A stretch of 64,000 nt of DNA, from assembly GCA_900074885.1 (NCBI GenBank), contig FJUW01000044.1:325994-389993 (forward strand). The letters are read 5' to 3'. This document shows, in pieces, positions 1 to 11,800 of the stretch. The position numbers and the translations under genes were made by a program. This DNA comes from Rhynchosporium graminicola. Its lineage: Eukaryota; Ascomycota; Leotiomycetes; Helotiales; Ploettnerulaceae. Each line of letters opens with the position of its first letter. Position 1 is the first letter of the stretch. The notes beneath the pieces were generated by a model, which made no database searches, was not told where the DNA came from, and saw only the letters and a program-made list of their open reading frames with translations.

Positions 1-2825
1 TAGACCGATCCTGTGTTTGGTAGTCAGACTGCAGACTTTGTCACTTAGTTCAAGGTAGTAAACGTTTCTTATCAGACATGAAAGAAAGTCGACACAGAAC
101 ATCGATTATGTCCGTCGATATCGAGGCGCTATCATATGAATCTGAGATTGAGTTCACTTGATGAATGATATGTATGACCAAAATAATGGGTATTAGATTG
201 CGATGATGAAACAATCAAGCATTTCGGCACAGAATATACTCGTATTTCTCTTTCTGACAGGCCACTTGACCAGATTCCAGATTATGCAAGTAGTCGCCTA
301 CAGTTCATCGAGGTAATTCGACTATGATCTAGACATAGCAAATTGATATTACCAACCGGCTCTTGTTATAATCCTCGGTCTACTAGTACTGCGACCTGCG
401 TGTGTCAATACTTAGTCATAGCGTTTATCTCAGAGTTCTCCTTGCACTCTGCACCTATCTAGCTATCGTTCATACTTTCTGTTACTTGTAGACGAAACAC
501 ATGAGATGCAACATATCGGACATGCCCTGTGTTGTATCGTGGATTCGTTCTATGAGTCGAGGCTGAGCTTTTGAAGGGGTAATTGATCTCATGAGCCCGA
601 TCCCGAGGCTGCTCAGATTGAGCTGGTGCTGTCTTAGTAGGATTTGCAATAGCCATTCGACGAAGAAGAGGATGACGCCATAGCCTCCGAATCGCTCGAG
701 GGGAATATTGAACTCTGTAGGGCACCTAAAGCATCGATAAATTCCGAGGAGTTCTTATGAACCGATTGCCTTGTATTTCAGCAATTCTTGATGAGAGAAA
801 TTGCGTCGCTGTGAGATTGCCGGACCCGGGGCGCGTCCCGTGAGAATAATACTGTGATGTGGAATGAACTTTGGAGTGAGTGGAGTAATATGCGAAGGAA
901 ACCTGAGCATTGGTCACAAGATGTTCGGTGATAACGGTTTAACCTGGAATAGAAGCTTGATTATGGAATGAGTAGTACGAATACTGATTTCTCTCGCTGA
1001 AGATCCATCTGTGGGGTACCTGGACCTCAGGTTTTGATGCCCTAAATTCTCAACCAATTATACAGGGTACTGATAACGAAGTGGGGCTCATAAGTCTGTA
1101 CGCTACAGGCTCCCTCGCCAGGTCTCGCTTGACTGTAAAACACCATTTTTTTTTGATAGATTTCTCTCAAAACCTCTTCTTTAAGCTACCTTAGAGGCAA
1201 GTGCAGGGGTATCCGAATGGCACGGAATGGTCAAAGGACGGTCAAAGGACGGTTCCGGATATGAATAGTCCTCTATAGAGGGAATCACCAGGGGACGGAA
1301 ATTAGGTAAAAAGGACGGTTTTTAGGTAAGTGAATTTCTCGTGCCATCCTATCCAAATACTTAGAGTAGAATTACCCAGTTGTCCCCTAAACTTCATCAT
1401 TGATACAAGTCTATCAACTTCAACGTAATACTTAAGAGGAGTTGATATTCGGTCGATTTATTAAAAGTATACTCTCAGTTAGTATTACTCCTAGTATTAC
1501 CTAGTACTATTAAAGGGGGGTAATTAAAGAAGTTTATGCCTACCCTGCATCTGCTAGTCAGAGTAGGAAGGTGCAAAGGAGACTAGCGTAGGTGTATTTA
1601 GTCAGAGTCAGAGCTCCTTCTCTAATCAATAACCTTTTGCTCCTCTAATTATCTGTCAGTACTATTCTAGGACCGTTCTTAGCTTTTTAAAATCGTTCCT
1701 AGCCCTAGAATTATCCCCCTTTGAAAAGTATTCTTACTGTTATACTATCAGAGACCCGTCCTCTCGTGATACCTTTTTTTTCTTTATTTTTTTTTACCTC
1801 CATTCATATACCGAACTGTCCTGTGACCGTCACTTAACGGCTACTTTACACCTGCCCTTGCCTGTAAGGTAGCTTTTCTCTATAATTGATGTCATGATAT
1901 TATCACAGGACGTCTAGGAATACAAGTTACGAAGTTCATATACTAAATGTCATATGTTCATGAATCTGATATTGAGATAATTGCAGCTTCATTGTTTCTA
2001 TATCCTGAAGCGCACAGACTTACGAACCCCAATTCATAAAGAAAACCCCTCATTCTACTTAGGATATGGGAGGCATAAGGTTGAGTCTTTTACAATTCTT
2101 CTGGTTGTTGTGATTGGCTTACAAGAACAAACATATTAAACCCAAACGACCAGGGACAACACTTAACCGCTGTACCTCCTTATAACTCTTTTCAGAGCAA
2201 GCATGAGTTAAGAAAGAGCTGACGAAAAGCTTGAAGTTACCTGGAGATGCGCGTGACCAAACTGATCTTTGATTCAAATTTCATCCGTGTCCATTGTTTA
2301 CTAGATACTGGGGCGAACTGGTGCCCTTCCCCGTCACATTTGCTGATCATCCTCGGCAAGTGGGTGTGGCTGTCCTGGGTATCTCCCGCGATTCTCGGAT
2401 CGCAATCGCCGCCAAAACCAACAAATCCGTCGAAACCCAGCATCAAAAACATATCACGAGCAGTTCATAGATGATTGTCTACTTACACCCCAGCGACACC
2501 TGCTTGAGTCCTCAGCATGGCGAACCTCGCGGGCGACTCTGATACGGATCTATCGTGCTAATTAATCAATCACTCTAGTCTTTTTCTTTCTGTTGACAAT
2601 CAATCTCAAGTTAACGCCGCCCCTCTTTCGGTCTGAACCTTATTTATAATCGATTTTGTTTTCCGGGTGTCGGGCATGTGCGCTGTACCTCTTCCAGCAA
2701 GCCCTTAACTCGAAGCTCCGACAGATTAGGGAAGTGTATATATACTACTGTGTGCGTCTTTGAATAGTTACAACACTGCGCTACACATGCAAACTGCCGC
2801 ATCATACCTACGGTTACATCGCACC
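1..2825. other. AT-rich intergenic region, no supported gene
   Basis: No open frame here has a recognisable domain, codon continuity across splice sites or a family match. The short frames at 459-725 and 726-917 (minus) and the overlapping frames at 2237-2474 on both strands look like chance. The stretch from about 1130 to 1900 is richer in A+T, contains a short direct duplication of a GGTCAAAGGAC motif near 1229-1252, and resembles weathered repeat DNA. I could not place terminal repeats or a coding remnant in it. The last few hundred bases serve as the 5' flank of the methyltransferase gene. Confidence 0.5.
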
Positions 2826-2860
2826 GCATCGCATCGCATCGCATCGCATCGCATCGCATC
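2826..2860 (+). repeat. (GCATC)7 microsatellite just upstream of a start codon
   Basis: Seven perfect copies of the pentamer GCATC end 13 bases before the ATG at 2874. The repeat lies in the presumed 5' UTR of the methyltransferase gene. It is also in frame with a longer open frame that starts at 2760, so a start upstream of the repeat is formally possible. A change of one unit would shift that longer frame but not the ATG at 2874. Confidence 0.9.
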
Positions 2861-2873
2861 ACTTCCGGACATC

Positions 2874-4186
2874 ATGGCTGAATCTCCGCCATCCCCAATC
2901 GCGGAGACAGATCCGATCACTACACAACCTCCCACGACGACAGAGACAGGCGCAGACACGCCAACAATAACAACGGACCTCGCACAACCACAGACACAAT
3001 CGTCCACCACCGCAGGCGAAAGCAATCCGCAAGATCATGCGCACTTAGCGATAGACGAGGTACGTCTCCTCCCAAGACATGCATGCAGCTGTATCCCATC
3101 TCACTCATCTGCATACATTCGCTAACCAATGTCTCAACACCCAGGGCAACTTCGCAGACGACGACTCTGCATACGGCTCCTCAGTAGCATCCTCAAGCGT
3201 ATCCCTTGCCTCCTCCATAACCCACTACAAATACGAGAATGGGCGACGCTACCACGCTTTCCGCGAAGGGGAATACTACCTCCCAAACGACGAGGAGGAA
3301 CAAGCACGTCTCGACCTCCAGCACCACATCTACCGGCTCTGTCTCGGCGGCAAGCTCTACGAAGCACCTGTCTGCAACCCGCAAACCGTTTTGGACATCG
3401 GCACCGGTACCGGGATCTGGGCTATTGATTTCGCGGACGAGTATCCCGGCTCCTTGGTCATCGGTACGGATCTCTCGCCCATCCAGCCCGGTTTCGTACC
3501 CCCGAACGTCAAATTCTACGTCGATGATTTCGAGCAAACATGGGAGTTCCACGAGGTTGGCCTATTTGACTATATCCATTGGAGGAGTCTGAGTGGAAGC
3601 ACTGGCGACTTCCCCAAGTTATACGGACAGGCGCTCAGAAATCTGAAGCCCGGTGCTTGGATCGAGGTCCAAGAATATGATGCCTGGGTATACAGTGATG
3701 ATGATGAAAACATGACTAAGGCGCCTTGGACCCTAGAGTGGTGCGAGACTTTGAACAGAGTCAGTACGCAGTTTGGCAAAGTGCTGAACGTTGGACGCCA
3801 TCACAAGCGATGGATGCAAGAAGCTGGATTCGTCGATGTGGAGGAGAAGATCGTGAAGGTCTGTCCCTCTCTACTCTTTCTTGCCTTGTTTCTTCAAATC
3901 CCGTCAGGTGTATATCGAAACTGATACCTACTGTAATTAGTGCCCAATCGGGCCCTGGACCCGCGATGCCTCTCTCAAAGAACTCGGCCGCTACGAACGC
4001 TGGCACATGAACGAATCCGTCGAAGCACATTCGATGGCTCTCTACACGCGCGTCCTGAACTACACCCCCGAGCAAGCGCAAGTCGTGTTTGAACATGTCA
4101 AGATGGAGTTCAATAATAGAGATCTGCATTTGTATACCGTGTATAGATTTCTGCAGGGGAGAAAACCCAGGGAGGATGGGTCTTGA
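2874..4186 (+). CDS. LaeA-like / TAM-domain SAM-dependent methyltransferase, 3 exons
   Basis: Exons 2874-3059, 3145-3858 and 3941-4186 give 381 residues; introns are 85 and 82 bp with GT-AG ends and a CTGAT branch-like site in the second. Residues 144-152 read VLDIGTGTG, the class I methyltransferase SAM-binding motif, followed by an acidic residue in GTDLSPIQPGF (about 169-179) and by the VDDFEQTW and FDYIHWRSLSGS segments typical of the fungal TAM/LaeA-like group. Residues 1-62 are Ser/Thr/Pro/Gln-rich and probably disordered. Members of this family range from secondary-metabolism regulators to small-molecule methyltransferases, and the substrate cannot be read from sequence. The gene is convergent with the NmrA-like gene, with 328 bp between stop codons. 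I took ATG 2874 because the frame upstream of it passes through a microsatellite. Confidence 0.85.
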
Positions 4187-4514
4187 TTCCGGGCTGTTGG
4201 CTATGAGCTCTATGGAAGTCGTGATGGAAACGTAGGCTTGTGTATCTACCCAAGCACATATAATTGAGGACAGTCTGATCACTTATATTTACGAATAGTC
4301 TTATGACAATATATACCGATGGCTTTACTTGTGTGTATACTTGATAGGTTTCTGTGCAATGGAGGATCATTGAAAGTGCGTGCGTGTATACTCAACTCTA
4401 TTCTTTCTTAAAGTGAACTGCTGCATATCTCTCTCATCTAAAGTAATCCAAAAATGTACCTAATCAGATCGAAACAATTCAACACGTACCCACAATCTCA
4501 AGATTTTAAACCGT
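4187..4514. other. Convergent 3' intergenic spacer
   Basis: This AT-rich spacer of 328 bp separates the stop codons of two convergent genes and presumably holds both 3' UTRs. No further feature is visible. Confidence 0.6.
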
Positions 4515-6598
4515 TCACTGGTTAAACACGATATCCCAATTCTCATTCTTGAAATACTCTTCCAGACTCGTCATCGGACATTCGAAGCCAGCCTGATTAG
4601 TTAGTCCATCACTCAACTCATTCAGCCCCCAAACGCTCTCTCAATAAGCGAAATAGAACTGGGTTTGTTTCTTTCGGGAAAACCGGAAACGAAACGAAGG
4701 AAGGAAATGAAATGATTGCTTACCTTTCGAATATCCTCTGCTTTCAATAACGTCTTATCACCACCGTCGTAGCCGGGATCACTATTCCACACACGTCCTC
4801 GTTAGCACTTTTCCCTCGTTCCCTCGTTCACTCTCCTCCCCCTTCCCTGCTCCTCCTAGGAAAAACCACCATTGAACAACAGGACAACGAATCCAACGCA
4901 CTCACCTCGAATAGTCAAACATATCCGCCAACTCCTCGCCAAACATCCTATCCGGACAATTGGCCGCCATATCCTCCACGCCACACATCTGATACCTGGC
5001 GGGTTTCCCGGTGACTCTCGACCAAGTGGCGACGAATTCCGCCCAGCTGCATTCGGTGCCGGCGGCCATGTAGTGTTTCCCTGGGCCCATGCGGATCACG
5101 CCGTGGATGAAGGGCCCGAGGTCGCTGTTGATGGCGATGTGCGGGACTGAGGCGGTGGGGGAAGTGGGAAAGTATTGGATGTAGCTGTTGTCGGGTTGCT
5201 GTGGGGGAGGGGTGTTGTGAGTTTGGGATAAAGAGGGGAGGGGAGGGGGCAGGCGGGTAATAAGAAGGGTAAGAAAGGTAGGAAAGGTGATGGATGGCAT
5301 AGATGGGAGGGAGGAATAAGGTTGGAAGATGTTCTCTCCAATATTGAGGAGTGACGAAGGGAGGTGTCCGCGTGGTATCACGAATGAACTTGATAGAGGT
5401 TTCCACACATGAAATTAAATGGGAAAAGAGAGACCAGCATCAGCGCCGCAGGAAATGTTTGGGACGACAAGAGACGACCAAAGGAAAATCGATCGTTCAG
5501 ACTCACTTTTGCAAAATAGGCACCGGGTGCCAACTTATAACTGCTCATGAAATATCCTGTCTGGACGCAGCTCATCTTCTTCGCTAGCTCTGGATACTTC
5601 TCCTCAACGCTACATATTTTCATCTATGTCAGCAAGTGGCAGTCAAGATACGCGTTACAGATCTCCATTCTCCAGCTGATAGAGTCACAGCAAAGAAATA
5701 AGGCCCAAGCAAAAATATCGATGAGACTGACTGGAAGCGAGAGGAAAACGGGCAACTCACTACCCTGGAAAGACCTCAGCCTTCGAGTCAAAATGATACA
5801 ACTCCTGGTATTTCCCCTTGCTGCACACTTTCGCATTGCTCTATTCGCAATAGTGATTAGCAATTGCATGTTCGAAAGCATTCATGAAAGAAAGATAAAA
5901 ATGGTACCAAGAAAGTCACGAGATATCTATCGCAAAGAGAAAACATCGGGGCTGAGAGAAGAAGCGGACTTCCTTATTCATCACTTACCAAAGTACTCGC
6001 CACGAATCCCATCTCATCCAAACCTTCAACGACGCCTTTACTACCCGCCGCATCGGCGATGTTCTTCCCCTGCCTCAACTCAACTTCATATGCCCATTTC
6101 CTGCAAGTGATCCCTTTCTTTTCGGCCGCGGCTCTGCGTGATCAACAGATTAGTACAGAAATCATTCTTGGGATCAGCGATATATCAGAGTAGGCTTAGG
6201 ATGAATCTCAATACCCCTTCTCGACCCTCATCCTTCTCCCGATAACAAATAATAAACCAAAAATCCCGAGCCCCCCCAAAAAATTCACAAGAAAAAACCA
6301 CATACCTAGCATCCGGCCTCCAAAACGGCTCCCAATAATTCGTGACCGAGAAAATCAGATTCGCACCCTCAAAAGCCTTCTTCAAAGACTCAACATCCTC
6401 GAGATCAGCCGCCACGATCTCGATCCCCTTGCGCGCCAGGGCGACAGCGGCGGGAGAAGCTGGATTCCGGGTCAGACCTCGGATCCGGTAGGTTGGGTCG
6501 GAGAGGAATCGCGAGGCGACGGAACCGCCTTGGTTGCCTGTGACACCGATGACGACGATGAGTTTGCGGGGAGTGGGAGTTGTGGAACCCATTGCCAT
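4515..6598 (-). CDS. NmrA-like / HSCARG-like NAD(P)-binding protein, 7 exons
   Basis: Spliced from exons 6598-6306, 6133-5989, 5840-5764, 5609-5507, 5198-4906, 4781-4724 and 4592-4515 on the minus strand; all phases agree and the product is 348 residues. The N-terminus carries VIGVTGNQGG (G18, G21, G24), the glycine-rich dinucleotide fold of atypical short-chain dehydrogenases. The segments ELRQGKNIADAA, SKGKYQELYHFDSKAEV and VQTGYFMSSYKLAPGAYF match the NmrA/HSCARG layout, including the YHFDSK block. Family members lack the usual catalytic tyrosine motif and act as redox-sensing regulators (NmrA represses the GATA factor AreA) or as reductases. The intron between exons 4 and 5 (5199-5506, 308 bp) is long for this genome and is the least certain junction. 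The role here is inferred only at family level. Confidence 0.85.
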
Positions 6599-7422
6599 TT
6601 GGTGTCTCCTGGAAGGAAATCTCTGGAGAAATCTACTTGATGTGATACTGTAGCTATGATAAATAAATGACCCGGTCGGTGGAAGATGGTGAGAAGGACG
6701 GGATGGCTTGGGAGAGAAAGAGCTTTAGTGGATTACCGAATAGAAGGATCTGTGGGCTGGCTTTAGGGTGTGGATTCTTGGGGATAGGGTTGTCGGTATC
6801 GTATCAGAGGAAGGGAGGGGGCAGTCCTCCTATCCGTATTTCTCGGGTCTGTCAAAAATGGGATGATAGGAGGGGTACGAAACTCTGATTTAGTAGGAGA
6901 CTTGTCTGTTTTGGGAGTAGTAAGGTAAGGAAGGTGACAGACAGCTGTCCCGCTGCCTTGGTTGGAGACGGCTCGGCACGCCGGGAGTCGGCACTTGCCA
7001 TGGGTTCATCACGTGCGACTTCGCTGCAGAACCGGCAGCATGGGATGCACGATCAGAGGTCTGGAGTGGCAAGACAGATAATAGAAAGAACTCGGCCCTG
7101 TACTTGTACGGGTATATAGGAAACTGCTTCACTGAGATGAGAGGAATACTAGACTCGAGAAAAGTGGCAGTGAACTTTGTAAAGACAACTGCAACTGAAG
7201 ATCAAAAAGAGATCCTTGATCACCACCTACTCACGTCTACTGAGCCCCTTTTGGTGTCCAGCTATTTAAAAGGATTTGCCGGCAATCAATAAGTATAGCA
7301 CAGAAAATACAATCATTATGTGCAAGACCTTGCGCGATCCGACCGCCCTAAGCTAGTATGCAACGCCACCATCAATCCACGTCCTATACCTACAAAAAAG
7401 CCAAAAGCAACCCGACGCACAG
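6599..7422. other. Intergenic region: NmrA-like promoter and Scc3 3' flank
   Basis: No gene is supported. The region contains the 5' flank of the minus-strand NmrA-like gene and the 3' flank of the cohesin gene. A CACGTG E-box-type hexamer lies near 7011-7016, but its use is unknown. The small frames seen here have no domain or splice support. Confidence 0.5.
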
Positions 7423-10400
7423 CTAATCGCCCATAATATCGTCTTCAACCTCGTCCGCACCACCATTTGGCACGCCGTCACCATCCAGGCTTGCTTCAGG
7501 CTCATCATCGAGTAGTTCTCTCCTCCTCAGATCCTCGACCGTGCCTTCCTCCGGTTCGACATCTGCAAACGGATCATCCTCCTCATCCTCCTCATCTACT
7601 GCCAAAATATCACTCTTCGCAGTCGTCTGCTTATCTCCAACCTTTGGGTGAGATGTAGATTTCCCATTCTTGCCTTTCTTGCCTTTCGTCTTTGGCTCAT
7701 CAAGATAAGCAATGATATCTTTGAAATTCGGGCCTAGACGTGATCGATTCCGTTGGAGACGTGACCGAAGCTTTCCCTTCAGAGGTCCAGAAGCGTCGAT
7801 AACTCCTGCCAAGATAGCAAGGACTACTTTGCCTGTGAATTCGCAGAGCTCTCTTTCCGCCGTCAAGGCTTCGGCTTGACGCTCGTTATCTGTGGCAAGT
7901 TCCTCTTCGTCGTCTTCTGGCTCTTCGTCGAGTTCTTCTGGCTCTTCGTCATCGCTGGGTTCTGCCAGTTTCTTGTGTGACTTCTTGGCGAATTGCTTTT
8001 CTAAAGCGTCGAAAATCGAGATGAGTTCGTGGTGGACTTCTGGAATGATTGGTTTAATGAGGTTGAGGTAGTATGGACTTTCTTCGGCATCTGCTTCAGT
8101 TTCAGATGGTCGTAGCGTGGTGAATAATACGTGAACGTCAAGCACGGTTCCCGCTCCGATAAGACGAACAGGATCTAGCGTCGCCCGAGATGAAAACGCG
8201 GCCGTGACATTTTGCATAAATATTTCCTGCCATTGCCTCAGATGATCGATGTCAATATCGGGAACATCATCTTCAATGGCGACGGCGTCTGTCAAGGCTC
8301 GGATTTTCCACATGAAATAGAACATTGCTGATTTCATAGCAGATAAGACGATGTCATCCTCAAGACCATCAATCTCTTCGTCGTTGGCGTCCTCAAACAC
8401 ACCGCGAGCGATTATGTCAAGAAGGATGACGATTGGGAGTGGCTCGCCACCTATTGAGTCCTCTTCTAGGGTGTCGACAGAACTCGCAATTGTTGAGAGC
8501 TGCTCCAATCTGATGAGGGTGTGAGATAGGTCTTTGAGCACCTTGACCTTGAATGAGCCCCGGACCGCAATGTTGCCGGTCTGATTGAGTTGGCGGAGAG
8601 AATTAGCGGTGTCTTCCCAAAGCGACAGAATCTTGTTATCAGCAAGTTCCTCCAACTCTTCATGTCCTCGAGCGTGGAGAAATGCGGCCACAGCTTCAGC
8701 AAGGACGGTACGATCTGCGTGACTGTTGAACTGTGCACTTATATCGTCAAGTAATTGTGAATAGACCGTAGTGTCCTGGCGAAGTTCTTGGAAGACGCCC
8801 AAGTTCAAGACGTGCTCTAATCGCAGAACGAGTGTTGCTGTCTTTGGATCTGCTCCGTACTTTTTCAAAAGTCGTGGAATAAGACCGGCTAAGCGACGCG
8901 CAGCATTATCGTTCGCTTCGGCAATCTCAGCCTTTGAAGCTTTGCTTTTACCTTTGTCCCTGGCGGATTCATCGACGCTCGCCAAGCTCACTTTTACCAC
9001 AGCGTTGAGGATCTCCAGGAGAACAAGCTCTTCCTGCTCGGTGGGTTTGAAGCTGTCTCGAATGGTGTCTGATACTTCATTTTCGGATGCTGCAGCCGTA
9101 TGATCATACAGTAGATAGCCTGCCAGCACCTCCCAGTCCTTTAACATTGATGACTTGTCGTAAAGTGCCTGTGCAGCCAGGGTGAATCTCGACTCGGACA
9201 CAGAGGTATCGAGGAACTCTGGGAGTGCAATCTGACTAGGTTGATCATCTGAATCTTGAGCGTCGTAGCCAAGAAGACATTCCGCCAGACATTTGAATTG
9301 GATCCACGCCCCGCGAGGAGAATCGTAGTCATCCTCGTCATCAACGGTGAGGAGATCTTCAATGGATTCTTCGCCTCCCAGTTCCTCCACTCTAGCCTCG
9401 TACGCATCTTTGACATTTGCCAAGAAGAATGTCACAATTGCCTTCCGCACCTTGGGGTCAGTATCGAAGATCAACTTGCCAAGAGTGTCAATGTCGTCGG
9501 GTTCTAACATGCCCTGTTCACGAATCAGGCCCATCAAATCCACTGCAGCCGCCCTAATTCCCGGCTCGGAATCACGCGTGGCCATTTCAACCATGCGAGG
9601 GCGAAATCGTTCAACAAAGTGGCGCATGCCTCCGGGATTGAGACTGTTCATCAACTTCGACAATTGTTTCACGACTTCTAATCTCATCGATCCATGAGTA
9701 TCAGACAGCATCCAGCCCATGTACCTCAAATATTGTCCCTCGAAGAACATGCTTTCCAGCTCCATCATCCACGATCCCATGGCTTCGGCGCACTCGGTTC
9801 GTATTTTTGGATCCACATCACGATACCTGTGTGTGTAAACCGTGTCAAAGAAACCCTGAATTCGCTCCTTGAGAAATGTCTCGTTGTCTTCGTTCGTCTT
9901 AACCTTCTTTTGGAAGTCTGCTAGCCTGGCTTTGTTCGCTCCCTTTTTGTTCTTCTCTGACTCGATCTGGCGCGAGGTCTTGGCTGCAGCTTCAATCTCA
10001 TGATGGGCGACCCGACACATTGCCGTCATGATGGTCAATGCCACCAGTGTAGCTGTGTGTCGGAAAGGTCGTAGTGTAGAGGAGGAGAGAGTAGAGATCC
10101 ACACGTCGATGTTCTCGATCAACGGCTTCTCATTGTAGAGTATACCGGTATCGTGTATTGCTTGGATGAGTTGGTCGAAGAATCCAACCAGGGCGTCTCG
10201 AAATGCATGACTGCTCTTTGTCTTTGATGTGAGGGGGTAATCTGTAATGTTTTTCTGCATTCACTTAGTGAGGTCCGATATCTTTATTCAGGGAAACTTA
10301 CGGCTTGATGCTCATCTTGAAGATCAGCTAACTTGTTCATGACATTATCTTCATCGTTGACATCGTCGCTCGTGATTTCTATGCTACAGCCAGCACTCCT

Positions 10401-10995
10401 CAAGACCAAATTGATCAAATCCGCCAACGCAGATATATTGTCTTCGTTATATTTGTTCAACCACCTAGTAACGACAGTTTCTGAGGTATCGCCGCTTTGG
10501 AAAACATCGGCTGGAATATGATTAGCAGCCACTTTACAACTTTGGAAGTGGTAGTCCCGTACCATATAATCCATCAGCTTCCTTATCCGCAATCGCAACG
10601 CGCTTGCCACTCTTCTTGGGCCGAGCAGGAAGCTTGACAGCTAAAGGTTCGTCGTTATACGCCGCTGTGCCGTGGACCTTGACCTTCTTCGCTGCTGGTT
10701 TCTTCGTCTTCTTTGCCTTCTTCCTCACTTCTCTCTCTTCCTCCTCTCCAGCACTTTCGTTCGCGTCGTCGCTGTCCTCTGCCTCTTCGATATTCGACGC
10801 GTCGCCTTCCTCTTCCCCATCTGTGCGCTTTCTTTTCGATGTCGCAGACCCAGCATGAGAAGAATCTACTTCCGGTTGGAATTTTTGTGGCACTTTCACG
10901 GCGCGTCCTGACTTGCGCCTGCTTCCTATGGCAGCGGGGGAGCTCATTACGTCGTTGGTGGAAATATCCAGAAGCGGCGTTCTCGTCGTAGTCAT
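7423..10995 (-). CDS. scc3: Cohesin subunit Scc3/SA (STAG family)
   Basis: Exons 10995-10563, 10510-10302 and 10254-7423 join to 1,157 residues; introns are 52 and 47 bp, and the first has a TGCTAATC branch site. The N-terminus is basic and acidic low complexity with an RRKSGRAVKVPQKFQP motif common in fungal Scc3. A conserved stretch ADVFQSGDTSETVVTRW follows from residue 145. The STAG domain starts near residue 230 (SHAFRDALVGFFDQLIQAI) and the stromalin conservative domain contains WMLSDTHGSMRLEVVKQL. The rest is helical-repeat-like, ending in a very acidic tail. Scc3 binds the Scc1 kleisin and is needed to load and hold the cohesin ring on sister chromatids in the nucleus. Length and domain order are normal for the family. 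The gene is single-copy and essential in other fungi, and its codon use looks undisturbed. Confidence 0.93.
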
Positions 10996-11681
10996 TGGCG
11001 CATCAGTTCCGATTGCGATTTCGAATTGATGCAGTGAGAGTGATCTCCTAGTGGTGGTGCGGCGCGTTCAATTATTCTGCGCAAGCGTGTTGATCTGGCG
11101 CGTTGGAGGGGGCCGCGACAGACTTTGGGCCCCATTAGGTGCAAGTAAGGCCTGAGGCATATATACACTTGGAGGTGTCATCTCATATGAAGTAACTTCG
11201 CGCATCATGCCCACCACTGGCGCCTGGACACACGACTCTTTCTACTGTCAAGTCAGTAAGCTGATGGAATTCGGAGTAATGCCATAAATCACCTATAAAT
11301 TATTGCGAATATCATCGGAATGCAAGAGTACTTTTTCTTTTGATGTCAATCTTGCTTCTTACTGCCGTGTTCTGATCTGAGGAGCAGGCTCAGGAGAGTG
11401 ATCACGATCAGTCATTGCTTCCAAAGATCATTAGAATCCCCGATCATTGCCACATGAGTGTTCTAGCTAAGATTAAATTCCTCTGCTACAAGAGCACCTG
11501 GACCAATGTTTATGCGGGTTATTGCGCGAGTGGGCATCTAAATTCAGAGCCACGCCAGTCACATCCCTCCCATCAGCTTCAGTTCCTGTTCTTCAACCAG
11601 CTTCGAACACTCACAAGTCAATCAGTTCAACCAAGGCCCCAAAATCTAACCATTAAGTACCTAAAGAACTCCTCTGCTACC
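10996..11681. other. Intergenic region upstream of Scc3
   Basis: This is the 5' flank of the cohesin gene and the space before the 5S rRNA gene. A long plus-strand open frame begins at 11415, but it runs straight through the 5S gene and has no protein features, so it is not annotated as coding. Confidence 0.6.
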
Positions 11682-11800
11682 ACATACGACCATAGACTGG
11701 TGAGAAATGGGCATCCCGTCCGCTCTGCCATACACAAGCACCAGATCGGCAGATTAGTAGTTGGGTGGGTGACCACCAGCGAATACCTGCTGTTGTATGT
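11682..11800 (+). rRNA. 5S ribosomal RNA gene (dispersed copy)
   Basis: The 119-base segment begins ACATACGACCATAG and ends CTGTTGTATGT. The two ends pair as a nine-pair helix I (ACATACGAC with GTTGTATGT). The internal control region includes the conserved AGTAGTTGGGTGGGTGACC box followed by ACCAGCGAATACC, as in fungal 5S RNA. A T-rich run (TTTT at 11801-11804, then TTTTTT) can serve as the RNA polymerase III terminator. Filamentous ascomycetes carry 5S genes scattered singly, which fits. The middle (CTGGTGAGAAATGGGC and the following stem) differs from the common fungal type, so this may be a variant or a decaying copy. The spurious 179-codon frame 11415-11954 covers it. Confidence 0.88.

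Noticed and set aside
459..917. Two adjacent minus-strand frames (63 and 88 codons) as a gene
   Set aside because: No recognisable motif, no good splice sites joining them, composition as expected by chance.
2237..2474. Overlapping open frames on both strands
   Set aside because: Mutual shadows of moderate GC content; no family features on either strand.
3761..4282. 173-codon minus-strand frame
   Set aside because: Antisense shadow of the methyltransferase exons.
5547..6110. 187-codon plus-strand frame
   Set aside because: Antisense to exons 2-4 of the NmrA-like gene, which has family matches in every exon.
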